Source: Heliocidaris erythrogramma
Taxonomy: Eukaryota; Echinodermata; Echinoidea; Camarodonta; Echinometridae
NCBI GenBank assembly: GCA_025617745.1
Contig: CM046853.1
Coordinates: forward strand, 37,394,625 to 37,458,624
Reading direction: 5' to 3'
Length of the DNA stretch: 64,000 nucleotides
Shown: in pieces, positions 20,141 to 31,467 of the stretch
Layout of the letters: every line of letters begins with the position of its first letter
How positions within the stretch are numbered: position 1 is the stretch's first letter
Notes under the pieces: model-generated
What the model was told of the DNA's origin: nothing
What the model saw: the letters and a program-made list of their open reading frames with translations, nothing else
Databases searched by the model: none
Made by a program: the position numbers and the translations under genes

Positions 20141-20169
20141 ATCTGATATCGAATCCACGACTAATGCTC
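20141..20169 (-). promoter_or_regulatory. creatine kinase 5' leader with upstream splice acceptor
   Basis: On the minus strand TTAAAATTGTAG ends near 20169, about 30 bases before the ATG. This is a good acceptor, so the 5' UTR is probably split and the promoter lies further right. The first exon could not be placed. Confidence 0.45.
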
Positions 20170-21412
20170 TACAATTTTAAGAAATCAAAGAACAATCCTG
20201 ACACTGATTATGCTGGTTAATTCTTGTTAATATCAAAGATCAATCGTCCCCCTCCCCGCTTTTGAGGGAGGCGAGATGGCCTACAGGTACAAAATACCCC
20301 TCCCCACTTTTCTTTTCAAGGACAAAACAATTTTGAAATGAATTTTGAAAAGTTTTTGAAATTTATCCGAATTTGAACAACTCAAATAATTGATTATAAT
20401 TATTTTTCGTTTTACTACCAAGTGAATAACAATTAATTAATGTCATACAAAAATGTATCAAATTCATACTAATTTTGTCCTTTCAGAAAAGAAAAACCTG
20501 CGATTCGGCTCGCAGGGCGAAAGACTTTTAAATAAAAGAATAAACCATTCTGGGACATCTATAGACCGACAGCCCACAAGACAAACTGCCGAGTAGACCA
20601 CGAGACCTTGTGGGTTGTAGGTCTCGTGATCAAAAGGATAATTTTAGGAGCATCGACTGTGCCTTGCTCTAGTATAGCCATAGAGGTACACGAAGTTGCG
20701 GCAAGTTGAGGGAACCCTATGAAAAAGTAAATTTATGTATTCTGTAAATATTTATGAATGCATTATGTTATTTGCAAGAAAATCAATAAACCATTGTCTT
20801 ATCCTAATGGCCTTAATTATTATTATAGGCCTATACCGTCATTATTTTAGTCAATAAAAAAGAAGAGTTGCGCCAAGGATCCGGATGCGCCATAAAACTT
20901 ATAGTAAATAATATTGTCGGCAGAGATTATGCTATCAAATTATCAGTGGCGTAGCGTGGATCCACATAACTGCCTGGGCCGGGGGAGGGATGAAAATAAA
21001 GTGAAAAAACAAGGCTGTTGATTAGGGGAGGGCGGAGATTATAGGCTACAGTGGTGTGTAGTCCACTGCCTGGACTGTCTCCGTGTACCCTCAACGCTAA
21101 CACAATAGCCAGTCCTTTATCCCACCGATCTCCACCCTCGCAGATTTTTTTTCGACGGGTGAAATTTTGGGGATCACGCGATTAGTAAAGTCGCGCTCTG
21201 TGTGGGATATGAGTGTAGAGAAAGAGCAGCGTAGGGGAATAAACCAAATATAAAAAACGGATAGAATCTAGATTAAGGGCAGGGTATTGACCGGGACAGC
21301 GATATTCGAGTAAGCATAGGAAGCCGAGCGGGGGAAGATGATGACGATACACCTGCCTCCCTATTATGAATCTTTTTGCAGGCTAAAAAAAAAAAGAACC
21401 GCGTAGCCCCCC
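20170..21412. other. upstream of creatine kinase: probable leader intron and promoter-proximal sequence
   Basis: No coding signal is seen. 20575-20640 has paired words (CCCACAAG with CTTGTGGG; CCACGAGACC with GGTCTCGTG) that would form a cruciform. AGTGGCGTAGCGTGGATCC near 20945 is a mobile-element terminus. No TATA box could be tied to a transcript. Confidence 0.4.
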
Positions 21413-21660
21413 TACCGTTTTTTTTAGGCGGAAAGTTAGTTAACTGCTTTTCAATTATTTGGACGCAATACTGCACTGTATGTACTACTGTATGTATGTA
21501 TGTATGTATGTATGTATGAATACTGCACTGTATGTCAGGGGTGCAAAGAAGGGGAGTTTCCCCCTTTCCGCGAGAAGTGCGAAAACTTTGTCGTTTTAGC
21601 AAATTTTGAGAGAAAGATAACGGCTCGTGGCACCTCATGGGCTTTTTTCTCTCGTCCCCC
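21413..21660 (-). repeat. two-subunit tandem repeat family, locus 3 (inverted)
   Basis: TTAGGCGGAAAGTTAGTT, CTTTTCAATTATTTGGACGC and TTGAGAGAAAGATAACGGC match the family at 6505-7325 in reverse orientation. It is split by a (TGTA)n run at 21487-21518. Confidence 0.75.
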
Positions 21661-21688
21661 CCCCCCCCCCCTCCGCTTTTTCGCTCTC

Positions 21689-21721
<33 letters not shown>

Positions 21722-21732
21722 GGGGGGGGGGG
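21660..21732. repeat. homopolymer stack: poly-C, poly-T, poly-G
   Basis: A C-run (21656-21671), a T-run of about 31 (21690-21720) and a G-run (21721-21732) lie almost side by side. Such stacks are prone to length errors in assembly. Confidence 0.9.
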
Positions 21733-21953
21733 TGTTTTTTGTAGTTGGCCCTTGCTACGCGCCTGAGGAACAATGCATTCTGGAGGTAAGATGTCGAAAA
21801 TTTGGCACCATCAATGGAAAGAGAAATTTAAAGTTATCAAAGCCCTGGCCGTAAAGACCCAATATACAGATTGATACTGCGATCACACTGGACCTTCTAC
21901 AAAAATTTTCTTTGGAATCGGGTGACAAAGCAAAATAGGTCTAGGTCTATTTA

Positions 21954-21986
<33 letters not shown>

Positions 21987-23218
21987 TTGACAATTTTGAC
22001 AGTTTTAAAACTTTTAGAGTTCGTCATTAAAAGAAATAAAGTTTACCAACAAGGGTTTCTAGGGAGATGCTGTGTGTCAGGACAGGTTGGGTATCCGGAC
22101 AGATAATTTTAAACAGTAAAAATTAGCCTAGATCTAGCTAGACTTTAATTTGAACAAGTCTGCATAGCTGATGGGTGTTTATAGCTGGATGGGGCTTGCA
22201 TTTCCGGACACTCAACAAAAATTAGCCTGTAAATTTTGCCGTCAGATTTTATGAAAAACATGCATCAAGTAACACTAAAAGTAAAACCGGTGAATATTTG
22301 CAATTCACATGATTTTCAACCTATCCTGTGAAAGATTTGTGACAATTTACTGTTTAAAATGACCTGTCCGGATTAACAACTTGTCCGGAATTACTGGATA
22401 TTCTATTTAATGCATATTTTTGTGAAATCCAATGGCAAACGTGGCGGCTTAATTTTTGTTAAGACAACCCCCCCCCCCCCCCCCCCCCCGACACGTCCTA
22501 AAGAAAGAGGGCTCGATTTAGCTTATCATGTTTAAAGTGCATTATACATTCAGGATATCACAATGTAAAATAATAATGACGCTTACCACACTGCAGCGAC
22601 TTGCCCACTTTTTATTTTGACAATCTTGTGTAAGCTTCCCCCGTCATACAGCCAGTTGATTCGAAAAGTTTCAAAGAAATGTGAAAATGGTTTTGAAAAC
22701 CTGCATGGCATTGCATTGTTAGCGCTAGAGGTTTATTATAGCGCAAGCATTTTGCGCGCTTGACTTATTTTGTTACCAAGGGTATCTAACTATAGCTCTC
22801 TGCATACGCGCCTCATCATAATGCAAATGACAATTTTTTACGCATTTCATTTCGTCACAATGCTTTATACAGATGAACCATTATCATTTGTTTTATTTGG
22901 AACGTATAATCATAGTAGATGTATCATCGTTTACATAGTAGCAGAAAATCAGCGGTAACTCATTATTGCTATAAATATTTAGAAAATTGATGTTCCAAAT
23001 TTTCCGCGAACATCCTTCCTTGGAAATATAATTTAGAATATAACATAATTATATACATGTACTTATATCAGCCTAATATTATAAAGATATAATTTGAGAT
23101 AACAATTTTTTCATTAATAGCCTTATTTTTTTTTATATAATTAACTACTTTACGGTAGTTTGGCAATGCCAAAATGTTGAGTATCGGCACTATACTGGAT
23201 TAATATTATTGGCAAAAT
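21733..23218. other. AT-rich intergenic stretch, no gene seen
   Basis: Contains a poly-A run (21955-21983) and a poly-C run (22469-22489). No protein family, RNA gene or clear repeat structure was recognised on either strand. Confidence 0.6.
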
Positions 23219-23460
23219 ACAGTGGCGTATCTACGGGGGCAGAGGGGGCACGTGCCCCAGGCGGCACTTGAAGGGTGCGCAAAAAACGCAAAAGAGAGAA
23301 AAAGAAATACAAGAAATTTTATAGTCTTTGTGAGTTATTAATTTTGCGCCCCAGTGAAGGACAAAATATGTAAGAAATGGTGTTTAATAGGGTTTGAAAT
23401 GCGAAAATTTTCTAAAGCACTTTTTTTTGGGAAAAAGGGGCACCTACAAGGGGTGAGCAT
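23219..23460. mobile_element. mobile-element fragment with AGTGGCGTATC end
   Basis: ACAGTGGCGTATCTACGGGG and GGGGGCACGTGCCCCAGGCG match the terminal style of other fragments in this window (8430, 20941). The right end is not defined and there is no coding capacity. Confidence 0.5.
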
Positions 23461-24029
23461 AAAGCGAAAAAGGACTATTTTGTAACATTTGTATGACCCT
23501 ATACAGTCTAATTAATATAGTTATTATCAAGCATCACCTTCTTTCTCTTTATTGTGGTTCTGGTCATACTTCAGCTTCCCTGCTTTAGCAATTGTGTGTA
23601 GTCCCGAATTGTCTAATGATTCATGTGCGAGCGAGTAAAGCAAAAATATTTTTTTTCTTATAATGTTGAAGTCCTTATTTACAGGATATAACGAAAAATG
23701 AACTGACATTAACCCTGTCGTTTTCTTTAGGATTACGCCGATATATACTTTATGCAGTCTACTTGATTTCATTATATACTGTAAGAGCGAGCGAGTCATG
23801 GTGACATTTTTATAAAATATTGCCCTTACTTGATGTAACTTATTGGCACATTCGAGCGAGCGGGATGAGAGATCCTTTGATGGGGGAGGGGGGGGGGGCA
23901 TTGTACCCCTTTTGCCTCCAGCCCCACTCCCTTACTTTGTAGTTGTAGTAATATGGGTACCTTTAAAGCTGCACCGAAGCTAGATACGGCTCTTTCTGTA
24001 AAAGAACAAACAGTTGGAAATATAGGCAA

Positions 24030-24785
24030 TAGGGGGCACTGATAAGAAGAGATGTTCTTATCAGAGGTTGAAAAGGGCACTTATAAGAGGTGAAAGGAGG
24101 CATTTATGAGAAGAGGAAAAGGGCACATATTAGAAGGGAAAGTGGGCATCTATCAGAAGTAAAAATGCACTTATTAAAGGAGAAAAGGGCATATAGAAAA
24201 AAGGGCAATATTTAGATTCGAAAAATGAGGGGCACTTATCAGAAGAAGAAAAGGATACTTATTAGAGAGACAAGGTGGTAATTATCAGATTTGAAAAGGG
24301 GCACTTATCATAAGTAAAGAGGGGGCACTTATCAGAAGTAAAGATGGGGCACTTATCAGAAATGAAGAGGGGGAACCTATCAGAAGTAAAGACGGGGCAC
24401 TTATCAGAAGGGGAAAATGAGCACTTATTAGAAGGGGAAAGGGGCACCTATCAGAAGTAAAAATGCACTTATCAAAGGAGAAAAGAGTAATATAAGAGAG
24501 AAAAGGGGGCAATATTTAGATTCGAAAAGGGCACTTATCAGAAGGGGAAAAGGATACTTATTAGGGGGATAAGGTGGCAATTATCAGATTTGAAAAGGAG
24601 CACTTTTCAGAAAGCGAAAAGGGCACTTATTAGAAAGATAAAGTGGCAGTTATCTGATTTGAAAAGGGGCACTTATTAGAAGGGGAAAAGGGAACTTATT
24701 AGAAAGGAAAATGGGCACATTTAGTATTAAAAAAGTGCACTTATCAGAGAGAAAGGGGCATTTTCCAGAAATAAAAAGGGTACTT
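24030..24785 (+). repeat. minisatellite, GGGCACTTATCAGAAG unit
   Basis: About 27 degenerate copies of a 22-32 bp unit centred on GGGCACTTATCAGAAGNGAAAA. A longer block (AATATTTAGATTCGAAAA ... AGATTTGAAAAGG) recurs near 24210 and 24510, so the array has a higher-order component of about 300 bp. Confidence 0.85.
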
Positions 24786-25404
24786 GATAATGTTATTATA
24801 ATTATGTAACTTTCTAGTACAGCTCTATAAAGAGCGTCTGGCCAACAGTCGGTTTCAGTTGGTTACAACATGGCGTATATTCCTTTGTTACATGTTGGCC
24901 TAACAAAGTATCATGCCGCCATATTGTTACCCACTGGAGCAGAGTTGGCTAGACTCATACGGCACCCCTCCTTCGGAGGGCATACTGGTATGATCGAATC
25001 TCTTTGGGCACTGCAGTGCCGTATCTATACGGCACTGGGGCACTGACCTGCATAGCGCCATCTCTGTTTAATCTCTTTGTGATGATAACTTGGCATCATT
25101 AATGTTTCTCCTTTTTTGTTTTCAACGCTGAAGATGTGATTCTTACCGATCCGATTTTATTCAGTTTCTTTATTTCTTAAGACTTCATGATTTGTATTGT
25201 GTCTGCAAAGGAAGAGAGAATGAGACAAAGTGACGCAACGAAACAGGCTCTACAGGTCCTATATCGAGTGAATGTTATTTTTGTGGCACTTTTCTTCTTT
25301 TGTTGAGACATAATGGTGCAAGTCGGTGCATTTAGTATTATATGATTTGGAATGTATACCAGAATAACAAACAAACAAACAAACAATGCACTCAGTGTGA
25401 ACCA
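24786..25404. other. intergenic stretch with a hairpin cluster
   Basis: No gene is recognised. 24964-25037 carries three compact hairpins: CCCTC/GAGGG around CTTCG, CATAC/GTATG around TG, and a perfect 10-bp stem CAGTGCCGTA/TACGGCACTG with a TCTA loop at 25014-25037. An (AAAC)n run lies at 25367-25385. Confidence 0.45.
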
Positions 25405-25700
25405 ATGGCGGATCCAAAATTCCTTCAGGGAAGGGGCTCAATATTCACAAAATTTTCTGACAAGCAAAAAAATTTTTAAAAAAGAAAAGGAAAAAGGTCC
25501 TCAGCATTTTGGGGCCCCTTTTTAAGTAAAAAAATCTCTGACAAGCAAAAAAAAAAAAAGGGTCCTCAGCATTTTTAGGCCCCTTTTTTAACTACAAAAA
25601 TCTCTGACAAGCAAAAAAAAAAAGAGGGGAAAGGTCCTCAGCATTTTTGGGCCCCTTTTTTGTCTCAGGGGAACCCCCCCCCCCCCCTGATCCGCCATTG
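25405..25700. mobile_element. MITE-like element, TGGCGGATCC ends, three internal repeats
   Basis: The left end AATGGCGGATCCAAAATTCC and right end CCTGATCCGCCATTGG are inverted. Inside are three direct copies of a unit CTCTGACAAGCAAAAAAA ... GGTCCTCAGCATTTTTGGGC (about 75-80 bp), at about 25455, 25535 and 25600. Confidence 0.7.
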
Positions 25701-25808
25701 GTAAAATGGAGCAAACACAAATGAACTACTCCATCCACCCCTGAGTCCATCAATAAATGAACCAGTCGGGCATTGATGGCATATTTCAGACCTGTGATTT
25801 TCCAATTT

Positions 25809-25987
25809 ACTTTTCTTAGGGGGTGTTGCAAGAAAGTTGCAATCAATTGCAAATCCCCCAAATCAGTCGCAAGTCTTGCTATTGATTGCAAGTTCCATTT
25901 AAAATACATGTATCATGTTTGCAATCAATTGCAAATGGGGGATTTGCAATTGATTGCAACTTTCTTGCCACACCCCCTAAGAAAAGT
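25809..25987. mobile_element. MITE with about 53-bp near-perfect inverted arms
   Basis: The left arm ACTTTTCTTAGGGGGTGTTG, then CAAGAAAGTTGCAATCAATT, is mirrored at the right end (CACACCCCCTAAGAAAAGT). The core repeats TTGCAATCAATTGCAAAT. It could form a long hairpin RNA or DNA. No confident target duplication is seen. Confidence 0.85.
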
Positions 25988-26814
25988 TAGTCTATACTGA
26001 GTAAAAATTATTCGGAGGAAATAAAAAATATGTTAGAATTAAAGTCATAAGTCAGTTTAATTCTTAGAATTTAGAACTCGGCATCACAAGGAGCGGTTCT
26101 AATTTAGTATTGGCCTATATACTCTGTATATTTAAGTGATAAGGTTGAAAGATGGCATAATAGGGGGAGGAGGTGTACCATAGGGGTGTGCGCAGACTTC
26201 ATCCTATATGGATATATGCCAGTGTATTACATAGACCTATTAATGTTCATGTTTAATTAAATCAATGGACGTGAATTTTGTAGGTAGTGACTTAACACTT
26301 TCCTTTTCCATGAGGCTGATATATGAAAATCACGCGATTACGGGCACTGGCACATTCCGGAATCCTTCAGCTGTGGACTATATTATGTTGTTGTTTTTGT
26401 TAATCACACACTATGGCAATGTAAATCATTTATTTATTTATTTATTTACACAGGGTAGCACATTTTCACCAATAGTGGTGGTCTCCCATGAGGTCCTGTT
26501 TGATAACAAAGATATCAAGTAAGAATATAAACTCATTACAGCAACAAAACAAGATACAGAAGATATACATAATATCTGGTATCCTTGTAATAAATGGAAA
26601 TTTTCAAAAACGTATATATTGCTACATATTTCTAAAATCATTGATACAATTCATTCGATAATTGATTTTAAATGAAAAGGTCATTGAAATATAGGCCTAC
26701 TTTTTGACATCCCCTCAAAATATAATAATATTATGAAAGCTCATAAACAAAGTAAAGAGATGATCTTGGTTCAATATAAATCCCCACTTTGGGATAGACC
26801 CGTATTTGTTTGGT
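25988..26814. other. AT-rich intergenic stretch
   Basis: No gene is seen. A (TTTA)n microsatellite lies at 26428-26448. Confidence 0.6.
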
Positions 26815-27072
26815 CTTGTCAGCTTCTCGAAAAGTCGCTCAGTGAGGGGGGTGGGAGAGGGCGGGGCACAATTTTTTTTTCGCCAGACCTCCAGAATCCG
26901 CTCAGTTGGGGGTGGGGGTGGGGGTCCAGGTCCCTCCAAAAGGTTTTCATTTTAAAAGGGGGGGGGCACAATTGACAAAAGGGTGGATCCTTTATGGTCA
27001 AAATGCATACTTTTCTTCCAAAAGGGGGGGGGGGGCACAGGCCGGAAGTGCCCCCTGAATCCGCCACTGCCC
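26815..27072. mobile_element. G-rich mobile-element fragments with AATCCGCCACTG end
   Basis: CCTGAATCCGCCACTGCC (27054) matches the GGCGGATCC terminus family; the body has three G-runs and repeated AAAGG(G)n GGGCACA words. It is probably one or two degraded copies of the family at 5422 and 25405. Confidence 0.5.
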
Positions 27073-28175
27073 AGGGGCACCCATGCACACCAGGTGCCCC
27101 CCCCCCCCCCCCATTCCTCCCTTCCCCCTGAACCCAACTTCACGATGGCAAATCAACATTTGGGCTTTTCAGTATCAAATTTATAATAATTTATATTTTC
27201 TCCCTTTTTCAGTTCTTTCCCTTAAATTACCTTGGCCTTTTAATTTTCACCCAAGCCAAAAGATCGAGGCAAGATAAAACCACCACCACACGGTGACACG
27301 CGCACATTAACTCTATGGAATGCATGCGCATCGCAGTTTAATGCTAAAACTTTGTATCATGCTTACATACATACAAAATTTGGTCAGTTACTTCCGGGAT
27401 ATGGATCGGTGCAGCGCTGGCGGTAAATTATACTCAATCTACAGCTACTGAGATCACTTTGGACCTTTAAAACGTTTGGAACTTTAATACGTTTGTTAGT
27501 GTTCAGTACAAGGAAATATCCTGGTACCAGGAGGTAATGTTTCGAAATTTTTATATGCATATCAAATTGAAGAATATGATAAGAATTAGATCTGTCGGCA
27601 AACATGGTTTGCAGCATGCATGTGAGTGTCGTTAAGAATGAGAATACAAAATGACATTGCCATGGCACTGTACCGTACGGTCATGACGGTACTCGTGTGG
27701 TACGAACATGACGAATTAGCATTTAATAGTGGATTGTGATTGTGTGTCTGGACATTTAATAAATACATGTATGCTACTGTCAAGTTTGCAGATGGATTTC
27801 ATGATTTCATGCAAAGTTCTTAAAATTAATTTTAGAAATCGTCTGTCCAGATACCCAACCAGTCCGGACACACAACGTGTGGGTATATTGGGATTGCAGA
27901 GCTGAGCTGAGCTGAGGAGTGATGCTGGTAGATAGATTCCAAGAATCATAAATCTAGATGTCTAATTTTAGTATTGCATGTATTGCCTGTTGCAGTAGAG
28001 GGGTGTACCACTCATAGGTACACGCCATTGCCGACTGTGTAGGAACACAGGCAGAATGCAGGCGGTACTAATAATGCATCACTGTGCATTTTTGGCTATA
28101 TTTAAGTTAATACCTGCGGTTGAAATCTACTTAAATATAAAGAATTATGTTGAATAATAGATGATTAAAACTTAC
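27073..28175. other. intergenic stretch, no gene seen
   Basis: A poly-C run lies at 27098-27112. The rest shows no recognisable protein, RNA or repeat on either strand. Confidence 0.55.
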
Positions 28176-28496
28176 CAGTTTGTTTTGTGACCTTTGAAGA
28201 GGGTTTCCTGAAATTTTGGGTACTTTTTGTCGATAACTCCTATCGAGACTGTCCCGTCAGCATCCAGTTTGTATTTTTCACGATTATGATGAAGGGGGCC
28301 CTCGTAGTGGTACCGGCGCGATCGGTTCGTCGATCTCCTACGAAGACCTGGAAGGGCCAAACTGACGACGTAAAAAAATTAAAAATATTACGTACGTACG
28401 TAATAATAACTACGTACGTACGTAATATTTTTTATTTTTTTACGTCGTCAGTTTGGCCCTTTCAGGTCTTCGTAGAATAGCTTGTGTGCGTAACAT
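28176..28496 (-). pseudogene. possible first coding exon interrupted by a palindrome
   Basis: On the minus strand an ATG at 28496-28494 opens MLRTQAI. A 138-bp palindrome (28475-28338) follows and puts a stop 12 codons in. Beyond it a basic, well-composed frame (RRRSTNRSRRYHYEGPL, then KYKLDADGTVSIGVIDKKYP, then FQETLFKGHKTN) runs to a strong donor, AACTG|GTAAGTTTT, at 28175. If all but eight bases of the palindrome are ignored, the two parts are in one frame of 63 codons plus two bases. The basic start suggests a mitochondrial or ribosomal-type N-terminus, but I do not recognise the family and no later exon was found. The alternative is a chance open frame beside a repeat. Confidence 0.3.
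28338..28475. repeat. 138-bp near-perfect palindrome
   Basis: Arms of about 64 bases (CTACGAAGACCTGGAAGGGC, then CAAACTGACGACGTAAAAAA, mirrored at 28475) flank a centre AATAATAACT. The inner arms are ACGTACGTACGT. There is one G/A mismatch in the outer arm and a one-base difference in the A/T run. No direct target duplication is seen, so it may be a fold-back MITE or a local inverted duplication. Confidence 0.9.
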
Positions 28497-28978
28497 TTAA
28501 GCGTACGTATCTATGGTGCGTAACCATGTAGAGCGGCCTCACTAGTGCGCAACATATTGAGAGCAGTCGTCATCCGTATGGAGGTGTGGGTTACAAGTAC
28601 GAAAAACAAGGCTGTAAATGTAAGTTTTTATAACTTTCTACATTTTGTATCTTAACGAACTTATAACGTAAACTCTAAAGAGTGATACTTAAGTATCAGT
28701 TTGCCCACAAAAACCTCCATTTCAAACAAAATTACATCTGTATCCCCAATACCCAGTATACACACATGTATATGATCCTAATGGTCAATATGACCATTGC
28801 TTGCTGATGTGGGGTGTACCGTGTACTACTACTAGCCTACCAACCAACCACCTGACCGTCACCATGGTCAATGCTGTTTGGGTTATTTTATTCTGCTCAT
28901 TGCGCCACTGCCAGAAGTTTGCAGTGCCAATGACAATGTTGATGAATTTTAAACAAGTTAAATGACCAGTCATCCAAT
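28476..28978. other. intergenic stretch
   Basis: Nothing is supported beyond the ATG noted above. ATGGTCAATATGACCATTGC at 28780 matches the right end of the 475-bp repeat at 29467 and 30992. Confidence 0.45.
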
Positions 28979-29060
28979 GCCCTCTTCATAAAAGGTTGCA
29001 TTTAATCGTAACTCAGAAAATGAAACAGAACCTTATTTTCAACCAATCAGGATCAGCTTA
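28979..29060. mobile_element. half copy of the 18059-type MITE
   Basis: GCCCTCTTCATAAAAGGTTG and TTTTCAACCAATCAGGATCA match one arm and the loop of the MITE at 18059-18201; the second arm is absent. Confidence 0.6.
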
Positions 29061-29100
29061 TCAATTTGGTACTGGCCTACGGAGCTGTACATGTATGGTC

Positions 29101-29466
29101 GGGGGTCCTAAAGCTACGCGGGTCCTAAAGCTACGCACCATACAAATCACATACACGCGCAATGCAACGCGTTCAAATCAGGCTAAAACACACACGCGAT
29201 ACACAAAGTCAATTTCAATATCAATTTGCATTCATTTATTGCATGTGCGTAGCTTTAGGACCCCTTCATTTTTAAGAACAAAATTTGACATCGGCATTGA
29301 TATCGACCTGAAAACATGCATTATTGACATTCACCCATCGTAATTTTCTCCACAAATGAACTTTAGAGTATCCAAAATCAGGATATGGAATGAAATTGGT
29401 GACAAGCCAGTGATTTCTGTGACCTTTTAGCTGCTGAAAACAAAGTGCGTAGCTTTAGGTCCCCCC
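29101..29466. mobile_element. nested TIR element, GGTCCTAAAGCTACGC ends
   Basis: The outer ends GGGGGTCCTAAAGCTACGC (29101) and GCGTAGCTTTAGGTCCCCCC (to 29466) are inverted. An inner pair, GGGTCCTAAAGCTACGCAC (29120) and GTGCGTAGCTTTAGGACCCC (to 29264), delimits a second copy inside the first. No coding capacity. Confidence 0.7.
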
Positions 29467-29937
29467 AGTCATTGTGTAGATTTCCTGGTCGCCGCGGGCG
29501 CTGACATCTCCCCAAAAGAGTTTTGTCCTTAAAAATTCGGTCCCTATGTGGCATACACGGAAAGTCCCGATTTTCTGTGTGCGCGATCGTAAAGATCGAT
29601 GTGCGCTTGCGATCCCGAGTTTCTTCGTGGACAAAAATTTTATTGGCCGATTTTAGTCTAAGACATCGGCAGTATGTAAACAACACGCGATCGCGAAACA
29701 AATCGGCGGGGATTTCTCCGGTTTTGGACAAGATTTTGACTTTGGATTTTGCTGAAAATATCAAAAGTTCTTTCTAACGGCCATTTGAGGTAGGAGTGAG
29801 ATTTTTAAGGGCTGAATTTGAAAGCAAGTATTTAAAATATTTATCTTATTTTCCCCCCATACCTTTACTACACGCGACAGAAAATACCAACTATTTTTGC
29901 ATTTTGTATTCGTAGTGGTCAATATGACCACTATTCG
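29467..29937 (+). repeat. about 475-bp dispersed repeat, copy 1
   Basis: Directly repeated at 30992-31467 with clear but diverged similarity. It starts GTCATTGTGTAGATTTCCTG, contains TTTTATTGGCCGATTTTAGT and TTTGACTTTGGATTTTGCTG, and ends TCAATATGACCACTATT. The spacing would allow them to be LTRs of a small non-autonomous element, but TG...CA termini and a primer-binding site were not found. Confidence 0.75.
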
Positions 29938-30991
29938 TGGTGTGGGTCCCCCCATCATACATGGGATCCATATACTGTGTGTGGAGGCAGATATCAACAA
30001 AAAAACGATCTAAATATCACCATTTCCCACATACTGTGACCCATGCAACCCACCCTCGGAGTTTGCCAAAGTGGTTACCATCCAGGATCAACTAAGATTG
30101 TAAAAATTGAATGACCAATAAAGGACAAAAATCGGGATGTAGCTACGGTGGGCGGCGGTGGGTGGGCCCGCCCACCACTCACGTTTTCCGCCCGGCACTC
30201 TGGCTGAAAGTCAGTCTCCCGCCCACCACTATTTCCCCAAACTTGATGTATTTAATTGCCCCAAAACACACATATAACCATGGCGGGACAAAAAAAAAAA
30301 TTTTTTCACCAAACCTTCAAAAACCGGCCTTCAAAAATCGCTCAGTAAGGGGTTATGGGGTCCTGTTTCCCTCCATAATTCCCTGACGAGTCAAAAAAAA
30401 AAAAAAAAAACGGCGCCAAAAAGGGGGGTCCGGACCCCGCGACCCCCCCCCCCCCTCTCTGGATCCGCCTATGCATATAATGCGCAGAAATGACCTTGTT
30501 GTGCTTTGATATTGACCATAAATATTATTTCTTGACTTGACTTGTAAGTATAGTACACTTGTATAACCTGAAACTAAAGTGGAAATTCAAATATAAATTG
30601 ATTGTAATCCGAACGTATGATAGCTAGCTAGCTACGTATACGCCTCCGGCCGCATCTCTGGCGGCGTCCGCGGCCAAGGGGCCGGGGACATATCGTGTGG
30701 GGCTGGTTCGCAATAAGATGATTTCCTATTGCAAAGGCAGTCAAATTCACTCAAAGCGTCATTACTATACTTCGTGTGTAGAATTCTAGGCAGTCATACA
30801 CCTCAACACTTTCAAATACCACTGCACAAAAGTCACTAACATTCACTCAAAATCGGCATTTAATTTACAAAAACCGACACCAACATATACATGAAATACA
30901 ATAAATTCAAGTTACCAATGTTGGAAAAGGTAATTTCAAAAATGAAATCCGTAATTTACTGTCAATTACATGTATGGCGAAAGGGGTATTA
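29938..30991. other. sequence between the two 475-bp repeats, with transposon debris
   Basis: 30140-30240 is GC-rich (GGTGGGCGGCGGTGGGTGG, GCCCGCCCACCACT) and resembles a mobile-element fragment. 30400-30475 ends CTCTCTGGATCCGCCTATGC, the GGCGGATCC terminus. No gene is recognised. Confidence 0.5.
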
Positions 30992-31467
30992 GAGGTCATT
31001 GTGTACATTTCCTGATGGCCGCGAGCGCAGACATCTCTCCCCCCAAAATTTGGTCATTAAAAATTCTGTCCTTATCGCACACACGTAAAAGTCCCAATTT
31101 TCTGCATGCGCGATCGTAGAGATTGATGGTTTGCAGGCGATACCGAGTTCCTTTGTGGACAAAATTTTATTGGCCGATTTTAGTCTAAAACATTGGCGGA
31201 ATAAAAACAACATGTACATGCGATCGTCAAAAAAAATCTGCGGGAATTTCTTCGGTTTTGGACATGATTTTGACTTTGGATTTTGCTGGAAATATCAGAA
31301 GTTCTTCCTAACGGCCATTTGAGATAGGAGTGAGATTTTTAAAAGTTGAATTTGATAGGAAGTATTTTAAATATCTTTTTCCTCCCCCATACCTTTAGTA
31401 CATGCGATAGAAAATTCGTAGTATTTTTGCATTAGTCCCGCGCAGCAGTCAATATGACCACTATTAG
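30992..31467 (+). repeat. about 475-bp dispersed repeat, copy 2
   Basis: The second copy of 29467-29937, in the same orientation. Frames inside both copies are not conserved between them, which argues against coding. Confidence 0.75.

Noticed and set aside
19730..20158. Longer creatine kinase start (MDSISD...)
   Set aside because: That start codon is GTG; the first ATG in frame is at 20140, just after a splice acceptor and leader.
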